DNA of 64,000 nucleotides. Source: Protopterus annectens. Taxonomy: Eukaryota; Chordata; Ceratodontiformes; Protopteridae. The notes under the pieces were generated by a model. It was given only the letters and a program-made list of their open reading frames with translations. It was not told the origin of the DNA and did not search any database. Below, piece after piece: positions 43,692 through 53,489 of this stretch; position 1 is the stretch's first letter; each line of letters opens with the position of its first letter. The stretch lies in the NCBI RefSeq assembly GCF_019279795.1, contig NC_056743.1, forward strand, positions 1,784,619,839-1,784,683,838, written 5' to 3'. A program made the translations under genes and the position numbers.

Positions 43692-45794
43692 TCAAGGTAT
43701 TTTCCAGGCTGTTAGTTGCAAGGTTTTCAGGTTGGAATGCAGAGTTTTGTAATTGTGCTGTGTCAGGAGCACTGGCCATTGAGGAAGAGGCCATGGTTTC
43801 GTGCGTGACATGCTCTTTAACAGTGGGTACCAGTGCTGTCTTGGCCAGTCCGGAGCTATCAGAATCACTTTTGGCTGCTCTGTCCTGATCTTCAGTAAGA
43901 CCTTGGTCATTAATGGGAGAGGTGGAAATGCATACACTGTTAGAGTTCTCCAGCTGAAAGAGAGAGCGTCCACTTTCCATGCTTGTGGGTGGTATGTCCT
44001 TGAGCAGAATTTCTTCAGCTGATGATTGTGGGGGGAGGCAAAAAGATCTATGTCCGGCCTGCCCCATGATTGTGTTATCTGTAGAAAGATGTCTGGGTGC
44101 AGCATCCATTCGTGTGCATCCATGATATTTCTGCTTAAGCTGTCCGCCAGTATATTGTCTTTCCCTGGCACAAATTGAGATTGCAGCTCTATGTTGAGTT
44201 TCAAGGAAAGTTCCCATAGATTCATTGCCAGTCTGCAAAGAGGATATGAATGGGTGCCTCCTTGCTTGTTTATGTACCACATAACTGTGGTGTTGTCTGT
44301 CCTTATTAGTAGGTGGCCTTGATGAAGAAAAGGTTTGAAGGCTTCGACTGCATGTATCACTGCCAGAAGTTCCTTGCGGTTTATGTGCATGCATAGCTCT
44401 TTTTGTGAACATAGACCTTGAATGCATCTGTCCTCCATGTGCGCTCCCCATCCGTGGTCTGAAGCGTCCATTGTAATGGTTTGGCTGGCTAATGGTTTGC
44501 TGAAGGGCAGACCCCTGTTTGACTGGCTTGCTTGAGCCCACCACAAAAATTCCCTTTGAAGGCATGGGATGAGTGGTATCAAAGTTTCCAAGCTGTGACT
44601 GTGCTGAGACCATAAACTCCTTAGGTACCATTGTAGTTTCCTCATATGCAGCCTTGCTTGTGGAATCAGAAGGATGCAAGAAGCCATGTAACCCAGGGCC
44701 TGATCTGATAGCTGACTTTGTTTTTCTTCTGTGAGGAAAGCCATTTGGGTGGTTGTATCTAGATTCGCACCCAGAAAGGTTATTCTTTGGGATGGAACAA
44801 GTCTTGATTTGTGAAAGTTGACTGTATATCCCAGGGCCTGAAGTAGGTGAATGGCATAATTCAAATGTTTTACCAAAGTTTGTTGGCTGTCCGCTTGTAT
44901 AAGGCAGTCGTCCAGATATGGGTATATTTGAATCCCCTGAAGTCTGCAGTGTGCAATTACTGATGCCAGGCATTTCGTGAATACTCTGGGTGCAGTAGAT
45001 AAGCCAAAGGGCAATGCTGAGAATTGATAATGCTCTGAACCTGCAAGAGATCTGAGGTGTCTTCTGCAACTTTGTCTGATAGGGACATGCAGGTATGCCT
45101 CCTTGAGGTCTAGAGTTACCAGCCAAGACCCCTTGCCCAGCATGGGAAGAAGCTGCTGTAGAGTCAGCATTTTGAACTTTGGTACAATGAGATAAGTATT
45201 CAGTGCGGACAAGTCGAGAATAGGCCTCCATTGTTTTTCTTTTCTTGGCACAAGGAAAAGTCTGGAATAAAATCCTTGGCCTTGTTCTGAGAGAGGAACC
45301 TTTTCTATAGCTTTTATTTGCATTAAGCTGGAGATTTGTTTCAAATCCTCTGCCCTTTGATTTGGTGGCAGATCTGGCATGCCTTTTCTTTTTGGTAATG
45401 TGTGGAAATGGAACCTGTATCCTTTGTCTATTATTTGTAGTGTCCATTTGTCCCTTGTAATACTGTGCCAATTTTCTGAGAATAAAGAAAGCTTTCCGCC
45501 CAAGGGTTCTTCCAATTGAGCCCTGGTTGGCGGTGTCAAAGTAAAGTCATTGAGCCTGTCCTTGTGCAGCAGTTGTAGGTCCTGCATTACCTCTCTGGTT
45601 GGGAGGCTGCCATTGACGCCCTCTGTAGGAGCCTCTAGCTTGCCCTCTACCTCTGGCATGCCTGTTCTTGCCTCTCTGAAACCTCTCTGTGTCTGGAAAG
45701 GACCAATTTTTGGAAGGCCAATTCCTGCTGAATCTTGGTGGTTGGACTTGGAGAAAATCTTTGACAGTTTGTACAGATTTTGCCTTTTCTTCAA
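43692..45794 (-). CDS. Element D RT, RNase H and Dam-like methyltransferase polyprotein
   Basis: A 700-codon uninterrupted frame. RT occupies roughly residues 170-330: GFYSRLFLVPRKEKQWRPIL, VTLDLKEAYLHVPI (first catalytic Asp), FSALPFGLSTAPRVFTKCLA and YPYLDDCLIQAD (catalytic Asp pair). RNase H covers roughly 420-560: MDASDHGWGAHM, NRKELLAVIHAVEAF, RTDNTTVMWYINKQGG and NILADSLSR, with acidic residues in place. The C-terminal domain has DIDLFASPHNHQLKKF, VYAFPPLPLMTKVLLKI and VILIAPDWPRQHWYPLL, related to Dam-type methyltransferases but with FPPL in place of D/NPPY. The first ~80 codons overlap ORF1 in another frame, so the true start is uncertain. Confidence 0.9.
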   Translation of the reverse strand: MKKRQNLYKLSKIFSKSNHQDSAGIGLPKIGPFQTQRGFREARTGMPEVEGKLEAPTEGVNGSLPTREVMQDLQLLHKDRLNDFTLTPPTRAQLEEPLGGKLSLFSENWHSITRDKWTLQIIDKGYRFHFHTLPKRKGMPDLPPNQRAEDLKQISSLMQIKAIEKVPLSEQGQGFYSRLFLVPRKEKQWRPILDLSALNTYLIVPKFKMLTLQQLLPMLGKGSWLVTLDLKEAYLHVPIRQSCRRHLRSLAGSEHYQFSALPFGLSTAPRVFTKCLASVIAHCRLQGIQIYPYLDDCLIQADSQQTLVKHLNYAIHLLQALGYTVNFHKSRLVPSQRITFLGANLDTTTQMAFLTEEKQSQLSDQALGYMASCILLIPQARLHMRKLQWYLRSLWSQHSHSLETLIPLIPCLQREFLWWAQASQSNRGLPFSKPLASQTITMDASDHGWGAHMEDRCIQGLCSQKELCMHINRKELLAVIHAVEAFKPFLHQGHLLIRTDNTTVMWYINKQGGTHSYPLCRLAMNLWELSLKLNIELQSQFVPGKDNILADSLSRNIMDAHEWMLHPDIFLQITQSWGRPDIDLFASPHNHQLKKFCSRTYHPQAWKVDALSFSWRTLTVYAFPPLPLMTKVLLKIRTEQPKVILIAPDWPRQHWYPLLKSMSRTKPWPLPQWPVLLTQHNYKTLHSNLKTLQLTAWKIP

Positions 45795-46499
45795 CCTTCT
45801 TTAGGACCTCCTGAGCCGTGGAGCCAAATAACTTTTGCCTTTCCAGTGGAGCATCCAGAAGCTTTGCTTTAACATGGTCTGGCAGAGATTGTTCCTTCAG
45901 CCAAGCATGCCTACGTATGACTGCGCCAGTCATAGCTGACCTACATGAAGCTTCCAATGCATCATAACCACATTGCAAGAAATGGCTGCTAACCTGTTGG
46001 GAGTTATGTACCAGATCCTGAAGTGATTTGCGATCTAGGGGTTCAGGTGAAGACAGTTTGCTATGCAATTCATCTAACAAATACTCTTGGTACTGTATCA
46101 TATGAAATTGACAATTCAATGTCCTCATAGAAAGAGTAGCAGAAGTATACACTTTTTTACCCCATCTCTCTAAAGCTCTAGACTCCCTTTCAGAGGGGAG
46201 AGGATTTTTAGTAGTGGCAGCTGCAACCCCTTTAAGGCCCTGGGAAATAGTTTCTGGATCAGCAGAGTGGGCCTTGTAAAGGTGAAGATGTGAGTCCGGG
46301 ACCCTGTAGTACCTATTGGGCTTGACAGGAGCCGGAGGAAGAGTATCAGTGGTTGTGCTAGACTCAGAGTACACATCATCAATGACATTTAAAACAGGAG
46401 GAATAGCCAAAGGTCTATGCTGAGGCAAATGCAAGAAGGTCGTTAATCTCTTCCTGGAATCAGAGAATTCCTGGCCCTGCCACTGGAAATGCTCTCTCA
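45547..46499 (-). pseudogene. Element D ORF1, C-terminal gag-like part
   Basis: The frame 46662-45547 contains LPPAPVKPNRYYRVPDSHLH, ALERWGKKVYTSATLSMRTL, NCQFHMIQYQEYLLDELHSK, CGYDALEASCRSAMTGAVIR and a basic tail with RGKNRHARGRGQARGSYRGR. It joins the upstream part through a single-base loss near 46499, just after an SFGETLHT block. It overlaps the RT frame by about 250 bp. Confidence 0.83.
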
Positions 46500-47366
46500 G
46501 TGTGGAGTGTCTCCCCAAAGGAAAACTCTTCAGGAGGGGAGGCCGAAGGAATAGACTCCTCTGCATCAGAATCCTCGTAGGCCGAAAAAGCCTCCTCCTG
46601 GTGGTCCGAGAGAGTAGAACCATCTGAGGCCTCATCTGAGGAGTGGGGATCAGAGGGCTCAACCCTGGGCCTTTTGTCTGGAGGAGGTTGAGAGCCCCTG
46701 TTCGGATGAGGTTGAGAGCCCCTAATTAAGGAAATAAGGTCCTCTGCTAAGCTTAGAATCTGTGAACCTGTAATGGGTCCCTGAGGGATAACCTTGGGAG
46801 GCAAAGCTTTGGATAGTTTAGCAGCTTTAGCCCTAGAGAATGCCTTAATGGACATGGATGCAGGAGGCCTGGCTGCACCACGTGCTGGTGTAGTTTTGTC
46901 TAAAGGTATGGTGTCGGAAGGTTCCAGGACAGCAGTTTCTGTAGGAAATTCAATAACTGATTCAGCCGGGGCCTCCGGGACCGAGGTAGTCGGCTGAGCG
47001 GTTTCGGTGGTAGGAAGTACCAAGGACTCGGTTTCAGCCGAGACCGAGACACTCGCGGTAGGCCTGGCCGTGGTTTCAGCCGAAACCGCGGCCCGCGTGT
47101 CGGTCCTTGTCCTTCCGTTTCTTAATCAAATGTGAAGTCGGAGTCTCCGACGGCATATTGTACGAAAAACTAGCCCCAAAAAATTCCTCTGCAAACTCCG
47201 CCCGACGTCTAAGGGTGCGTCGGTTGAAGGAAGCACAGGCTGAACAGGCCGAGACATCGTGGTCTGGGCCTAGGCAGGGGAGGCAGAAAGAGTGGAAATC
47301 CTTATGAGGTATTTGTTTCCCACAAGTTAAACAATTATTAACTTTATCTGACATCGGCTGAGGCAA
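46500..47366 (-). pseudogene. Element D ORF1, zinc-binding N-terminus and acidic centre
   Basis: Starts MPQPMSDKVNNCLTCGKQIP. The Cys/His cluster is C-L-T-C, H-S-F-C-L-P-C-L-G-P-D-H and C-S-A-C. A frameshift near 47100 (after KKRKDKDR) leads to the frame that includes 47023-46460, with SAYEDSDAEESIPSASPPEE. The MSDK start five residues in matches the start used by B and C. Confidence 0.83.
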
Positions 47367-47467
47367 GAAAGAGTCCCCAACGGGGTACTTAGCTTTTTGA
47401 AGTCTTCGGTAGCTGAATTACAGGAGCTGGCCGACCGGCACTTGCGAACTGCTTCTGCTTTGGGAAC

Positions 47468-47636
47468 TACGCGGCAAGAAAGACTGAGGAAGATGGCGTC
47501 GGCTGACTCTTTTATACCTCAGGCGCTCTGACGTCGGGGAAAGGGCGACATCAGCCGACGCCGGACCCAGACTTTGGAATCCGGCCGACCGAAGGGCTGC
47601 CTGAGGCAGGACAACCCATATGTGATGACTGCAGAT
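47468..47636 (-). repeat. Element D, 5' inverted terminal repeat with core promoter
   Basis: On the minus strand 'GAGGTATAAAAGAGTCAGCC' (about 47515-47496) is followed about 22 bp on by 'TTCCTCAGTCTTTCTTGCC'. This is a good TATA box at a suitable distance from a pyrimidine-rich start site. ORF1 begins about 105 bp after the end of the ITR. Confidence 0.9.
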
Positions 47637-47979
47637 GCATCCTTGAACATCTATACTGTAAACAGTGATCATACTTGAGCATCTACTATTTATATTAATT
47701 TCCTTACACAACTGTGTTATGATCTTTGCATGGAGCACAAATCACCCTTGGAAAGATTTCCAAGTCATACATACATGGTTGGTTACTTATACATGCCACA
47801 CTGCAGAAAGGTGTCCAAATTGTTTAATGATTTGAGAAACTGTGGAAAGAGAATATAGTGGCTAGATACAGGTTGGCCCAAATATCTACCCCTCTAATAA
47901 AGGCAGGGGAGAAGCTGTAGACCTGGGACAGTGGATAGAAACAGCAGAGTGTGATGAAATGAGCCAGACATTTAGAAAC

Positions 47980-48070
47980 AGTCTGCCTCCTCTGAAAAGG
48001 GTTTTTTGACTAATCCCAGTTGGACAAACCCAGTAAACAAAAGCAAAATAAAAAAGTGAATAAAATATTT
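47980..48070 (+). repeat. Copy 3 of the (AAAT)n-tailed dispersed repeat family
   Basis: The blocks 'CTGCCTCCTCTGAAAAGGG' and 'CCCAGTTGGACAAACCCAGT' are followed by an AAAATAAA-type tail, the same order as at 51105. Confidence 0.5.
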
Positions 48071-48655
48071 AGTAACTGTGATAAATTCTCCATCAAAAGC
48101 AAGAAAAACAAAAATGTTTTTATCAAGTCCTTGATACTACGCAGAAAACATAAGATGCCTGTAAACATCCAGTGAGTGTAAGATCATTTCCTCTCTGTTC
48201 TGAGGATTAAAGAAGAAAATAGTCAAGTGAATGCTCTAGTTTAATATTACTAAAGAAAGAATTTATATCCACCCTAATTTTCCCATGTGGAAAGGTTCCA
48301 TGTACACAAAGGCTTGGAGGTTGGAAATTCTTCTGGTTGGTATAATGGCCACTAGAAGGGTTATTGATCAGGATAATATTTGAGAAGGGTATGGGCATCC
48401 AGTTTGAAATGTCTTGTAATCAACTTTACTAATATAAAGTTTAAGTCCTACTGTGGAACCAATGGTCTTCAAGGAAGCCTTAAAATTTACCCCCCCCCCC
48501 CCCCTTGAGGAATTGCTTTACTGGCAGTAGACAGGCTATGAGGGAGTTCAATGGTAAACAAGCCAATATGACAGACAAATGCATCTACACTGAGGAAGAT
48601 GCTGGTCTAGCTACAAACAGATCTGCCTGGCAATGCTGGAGCAATCCGTCCTCCT

Positions 48656-49209
48656 TTAGCAGAAGGATGAACACCTCTTCCATTTGGCTAAAAAGTAGGA
48701 CTTTCTAGTACTAAGCCTACTAGATTCCCTCATGATGTCCAGCATACTACATGAACAGAAGTAGTAAATGGGTAAAATTATAAGCTCTTCCTGGCTGTCA
48801 GTTTTAGCATGTGTAGGGTTGGGTGTAGCAATGACCCCTTGCATAGAATCAAGAGGTGCACAGCCTAGCGCAGGATTACTTTTTAACACCACTGCCATCT
48901 ACCTCAGGAAGAAGAACCAATGATGTTCTGGCCATAACTAGCATTGCTGGCCTTTCCTCCCATGCAGTCTGGATCACCCTGAGGCAGAAAGGTACTGCAG
49001 GGTAAACATAAAGAAACAGACCTGCTGAAACAGAATGTATCCGCAGCACAAAATTTTTGGCAAGGTGCTCCTGAGTAGAGCTTCTTCAGCTGCTTGTTGC
49101 TTGGAGATCCAAATAAGTTCAGTTCTGGAATATCCAACTGATGTGTAAGATCTACATAGATATTTATGACTCCAGGGCTATCTTCTATGCTTGCATGGCC
49201 AGACTGCAC
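48656..49209 (-). pseudogene. Remnant F, Dam-like domain and recombinase start
   Basis: Short frames 49209-48904 and 48898-48656. The first holds ELNLFGSPSNKQLKKLYSG and a 'SVSLCLPCSTFLPQGDP' piece where intact relatives have the FPPLPLM block. The second holds STRKSYFLAKWKR from the core-binding domain. Confidence 0.6.
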
Positions 49210-49662
49210 AAGGATTAAAAGCTCATTCTCGCTTGTTTATTATGCCACATCACAGCAATGTTGTCTGTTACAGGGTTTCCAGACTGGTATGAAAACTTGA
49301 TATGGCTGCATTTACCTATGTTTGGGTTGATACATGTCCCCCGTGCCCTGGACCCCTCAGATCAGCTAAAGGGCTCTCCAGACCATATCTGAGGGGTCCA
49401 TAGTTAATGTTTTAGTGAGACAGTCTCTCTGAAGGGGACTTCTAGACTGTTTTGTAATTGGTGACAACACCACATGATCTCCTTTTTATACGTGGCAGCA
49501 GAGTATTGGCTTTCTCTAGAGATTATGTTTGCTGCTGTCAAATGTATCTCTGTAAGTTCCTCATATGCAACCTTAACAGTAGAACCATGAGGATAAGGGA
49601 TGCCATGTATCCCCAGAACCTCAGAAATTCTCCCGCTGACACACAGTCCTTCCCAGCCATCT

Positions 49663-50315
49663 CTAACAACTAAGTAATAAAAGCTGTTTTGTCCTATGGA
49701 AGAAAAATCTTTTTCTGATGAGAATGAAACAATACTCCAAGAAGGAAGCTGTCCTTAAAAGACTGACAATGGTACATCCTAGAGACAGTTTAGGGTGTAG
49801 GTCAATGCTTTGTGCGTGTCTTCTTGACTCTGGGCCTAAGCCAGACAATCTTCTAAGAGTGAGGTGAATTCCTTTAGATCTGAAGTGGGCTACCGCTAAA
49901 GCGAGATGTTTTGTAAAGACACAGTCAGAAGTAGCTAGCCCAAAGATCAAAGAAGTAAACTCTCAGTGAGATTCTCCTGTCCTGAGTCTTAGAAAGCACA
50001 TGTGGTTCTTGTGAATGGTCACGTTCAAGTAGGCATGCTTTGATCTAGGGTCACCAACATGGTCTGCAAAGCCAGAGGAGATAAGAAGGTAAGCAAAGTG
50101 ATCATTCTGAATACTGGCACCTGTAGGAATCCAAGGTCTATCCTTCCTATGAACAGTCTTGAGTAAAGTCCATGCTCTCTTCCTCCTGTGGGAGCCTCTC
50201 TATAGCGGTTTGATCCAGAAGCCTTTGTATAAGGGGCAGCAGCAAGTGTCTCTGGTCCTTCGACAAAGGTGGCATCCCTTAAAATTCTGGAACAGATAGA
50301 AACTGTAGCTGCCAA
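49663..50315 (-). pseudogene. Remnant F, reverse transcriptase pieces
   Basis: 50315-50025 has GREHGLYSRLFIGRIDLGFL and VTLDQ, matching the GFYSRLFLV...VTLDLK segment. 49950-49663 starts in the FGLSTAPRVFTKCLA equivalent (FGLATSDCVFTKHLALAVAH). The catalytic box is not recognisable. Confidence 0.65.
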
Positions 50316-50799
50316 TGATTTACTAGACCTACTCTTCCAACACTCTACAACATAATTTAAGAAGGTTGCTCATGATGCCATCAATGACATCAGACTGAGG
50401 CTCCTTTGTCTTCCCAGAAAAAAAAAAAAAAACAGTTGCACAAACATATCTACTGCTTGTTCCATTAGTAAGGGAGCTTGTGCTCCCCTTAACCTATTCT
50501 GATGACTTGGGCAGGTTAAGGGAGCACTAAGCCCCCCTCACTGATGATATAGATTAAGTGGCTATGTTTTATAATATCCACTAATGCTCCTTAACTAAGT
50601 TTTGAGAGATACTGAGTAATGTAACATATGAATTAACAGTGTGGTGATGCAGTTTTGTGCAAGCCACAATTCTTAGGACAAAGTTAATGGGAGCTAGTTA
50701 TTGTAGAACATTGCCCTGCAGTCTGTATATCCCTGGGAAATTATCTGCCAAACCCACTTACAGCTTGTAATGTCTTTCCATTTGTTTTTTTACAAACAG

Positions 50800-50860
50800 A
50801 GGCAGATATTTATTTACTTACTTACTTTCATTGGAGGCCTGGGAGAAAAGTTTCATAAAA
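50800..50860 (-). repeat. Copy 4 (inverted, truncated) of the (AAAT)n-tailed family
   Basis: On the minus strand 'AAACTTTTCTCCCAGGCCTC' and 'CAATGAAAG' are followed by a TAAGTAAGTAAATAAATA tail. Confidence 0.5.
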
Positions 50861-51104
50861 ATGTTAATACAGAGCACTTTAAAGATATATACAATGAACA
50901 AAGACTAAAAATTACATTTGCTATTAATATATAACAAAGTACTGTAAGAATAAAAAACCTTCAAATAAAGATTCTAGTTTGCTGCAATGTAAACAGTTCT
51001 TTAAATACTGAGGAAGTTCTAGACGTTGCCTAGGAGGAGACAGATTTGTTATCTACAAACGAACTTTTTAAATATTGCACTTTACTTTGCATATGTATTA
51101 ACTG

Positions 51105-51200
51105 TGGAGCTTTTCTCCCCAGGCCTCCGCTGAAAAAGGGCAACAGCTCAGTTGGACTAGCCTGGTCAGAAAATGCCAAATAAATAAATAAATATTGTTA
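51105..51200 (+). repeat. Copy 5 of the (AAAT)n-tailed family, best preserved
   Basis: 'GGAGCTTTTCTCCCCAGGCC', 'TCCGCTGAAAAAGGGCAAC', 'AGCTCAGTTGGACTAGCCTG', then AAATAAATAAATAAATA. Confidence 0.6.
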
Positions 51201-52439
51201 GCTGATATAGAGAAAGCTCTTAGGAAGGTTGGGAGGAGTTACTTAACGGAGGAAAGGAAAGAGTGGATAATTAAATTTTATTTACGTTGGCTTAGACTTT
51301 TCCACTTTAGATATTCAGATGGAAGATTATCGACAGAGGGAGCATGGTCTTAGTTTGGTTAGAAGTTCAAATACCAAGGAGGTGGGTACTGGCTATATAA
51401 AGATTTCACTGGTGGAAGAAAAAAAGAGAGCTGGGGTTATCTTGATTGAGATTTGGAGTGCTCATTAGATTATTAAAGCTTAGGTTAGTTCTCCCAGTTC
51501 TGGAGGACATCTCTTTGGAACAATGATAAATGGCTGGGAAGACTTTTAGGGTGGAAAAAAGAGACATAATCAGGAGAAGAAGATAGTCACTGTTGCTCCC
51601 AATCCAAGTTTTGGCCCTGTTGACCACAAGATGTCACTTTTTGATCCTGCCAATTGTGTTTCTGAAAGGCCTCTTTACTTTTTGTTTGCTTAACGTTACT
51701 ATAGCATCACTGTAAAGGGTTGTCTCTTTGTTGAATAGTTCCTTCTGTAATTTGGAATTTAACCTTTTGGAAATGGAGGGAGAAGCAACTGCTTGACCGA
51801 TGTCATAGCTGTATCCTTCTTTTCCAGCTTGCTGAAAAATTTATTGGGAAAGAGTCCAGAATTTCATTATAATGTGGCTATAAGGAGTTGCACTTTCACA
51901 TCTATGGGATACATGCTCAGGTAAAGGTCTTTTGCTTACAGAGATTGTAGCAGCAGTCCTGCAGAATACATCCATAGCATCATAACTGCATTTAACAGCA
52001 TGCTAACCCACTTGCATGGCTATCTAGTCAAGCTTAATCACTTTTGTATCACCATGAAAAGGAAACAAAATAATAAAGTACCACACAAGAAATGGCAAAA
52101 CTGAATACATTCAATAAAAATGTGGTGTCCTGGTAAACAGCCTTCAAGGAATCAAAAAAGACATTAAAACACCAGCACTCAAGAATATAATTTATAAACA
52201 CAGAAACAAAGAAATCATAAAAATGACTAAGCGATAGCGATAGCTACCAGTTTGTTTCACTATTGTGCCCAAAGAGTGTAAGTAAATTACATTTCATAAT
52301 GCATCCTGCTTTCATTTCAAGCAATTTACTGTCAACAGTCTTTTTTTTACATCTTTCATTGTGAGAAACATACATCAAAATGGTGCAACTGAACAGTATT
52401 TTGATGTTTTCATTGGGATTATGGGTTTAGGTAAATGCA

Positions 52440-52556
52440 AGGCTGTCAGTCTACAGGCTACTATAATAAGCCTAGCGAACAACTAGAGGTTACAATCAAA
52501 CCCTGTACCTTTTATCTGTGAAGTAAAGATCTTAACCATTATATCCACAAACCCTA
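52440..52556 (-). mobile_element. tRNA-headed SINE with CR1-like tail, inverted copy
   Basis: On the minus strand the head 'TGTGGATATAATGGTTAAG' (box A) leads about 35 bp later to 'CAGGGTTTGATTG' (box B). The tail 'GCTAGGCTTATTATAGTAGC' follows, matching the CR1 3' end in this window. Confidence 0.6.
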
Positions 52557-52612
52557 CTGGAACCTAGATTGGAATTTTATTATGGTTTTGCCATTATATA
52601 TCTGGTGAAAAG

Positions 52613-52746
52613 AGGTTGGCATAATGGATATGCTGTTTACCTTACAGATACAAGATGCAGGATTCGATTCTTTTATGGGGTAATTGGCTAGGCTTACAAT
52701 CGCCCACAAGGGAAATTAGCCTACTACTAATCTATGATCCTATGTC
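52613..52746 (+). mobile_element. tRNA-headed SINE with CR1-like tail
   Basis: The head 'GGTTGGCATAATGGATATGC' (box A) and 'CAGGATTCGATTC' (box B) are followed at once by 'AATTGGCTAGGCTTACAATC', 'AAATTAGCCTACTACTAATC' and a CTATGATCCTATG end. This is the same 3' tail as the CR1 at 37041-37105 and 10018-10085. Confidence 0.7.
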
Positions 52747-53383
52747 ATGTTAAGGCATAACTTATAGCTGCGGTACCAGAGTTATAATGGACAGATGTAG
52801 AACATGGAATATCATTTATAGGTGAAAATGTAGAAACCATTTATGGATACAACCTGTACTTCCCATAAGGAGAATTGCAACTTCATATACTTACATCACT
52901 GTTTAATCTTTCAGGAAGCTTCCTAAAGTAACTTCATATTAATAAATCAGTCAGAAGTGATTGGATTGGTGGTGTTAACTCCTTATCTAAGTACATATAA
53001 AGTCACTGACTTTTGATCAGTGTTAGGTACAATGGTATTAACAACACAGGCCTCTAGTCCTGCATTTTTGTTACATTAATATAGTATACAGTGAAACGGA
53101 AGGTAGTGAGACTATACTCTCTCTGAAATGCTAGTGATGGGAATGGGGAGAAGACTGTTGGTTATCAGAATTTTAAAAAGTAGTCCGCTGCTACAGGCAC
53201 AGGTGTAGTAAGGATTTAGCAACTATGCACGAGTCTATGAAATCTTTGAGAAAAAGAGTCAAGTGAATTAAATGCCCTCAAGTCTAGTATTAAGATAAGC
53301 AAAAAAAAAAAAAAGTACAAACACACACACGCGCACACATACATCTACATTAAAAATGGTGAATGTCCAAGTAAAATTTACAT

Positions 53384-53426
<43 letters not shown>

Positions 53427-53489
53427 CACGTGCACACTTTATTTAGTCAACAGTGTTTAAAGTCGACATTTGTTTTGCCAGCACACTTT
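52747..53489. other. No recognised gene
   Basis: AT-rich DNA. A (GT)n tract lies at 53384-53420. Confidence 0.5.
53384..53420. repeat. (GT)n microsatellite
   Basis: Pure GT, followed by a short TATATACACGTG step. Confidence 0.95.

Larger units (their letters stand above)
42143..47650 (-). mobile_element. DIRS-type retrotransposon, element D, best preserved
   Basis: A 5.51-kb DIRS with all parts. The 5' ITR is 47636-47468, ORF1 47366-45547, the RT/RNase H/Dam-like frame 45794-43692 (intact, 700 codons), the tyrosine recombinase in the frame ending at 42652 (intact), ICR 42619-42523, and 3' ITR 42355-42189. The outer 3' end is AGTACAGTTTTG. ITR copies differ at only a few positions, so the insertion is fairly recent. 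Two apparent -1 shifts in ORF1 are the only clear lesions. ITR and ICR motifs place it with B and C. Confidence 0.94.
47655..52040 (-). mobile_element. Old DIRS remnant F
   Basis: A heavily decayed minus-strand DIRS. An ICR-like piece ('CTTGAGCATCTACTATTTAT' ... ACACAACTGTGTTA) is at about 47658-47720. Recombinase pieces are at 48120-48400 and 48656-48800 (SSRLSTRKSYFLAKWKRCSS). A methyltransferase-like block ELNLFGSPSNKQLKKLYSG is near 49140-49080. RT pieces are at 49663-50315 (LYSRLFIGRID; LATSDCVFTKHLALAVAHFR), and an ORF1 C-terminal piece is near 51690-52030 on the minus strand. It is interrupted by (AAAT)n-tailed repeats at 47980, 50800 and 51105. Element D adjoins or interrupts its 3' end. 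Confidence 0.75.
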
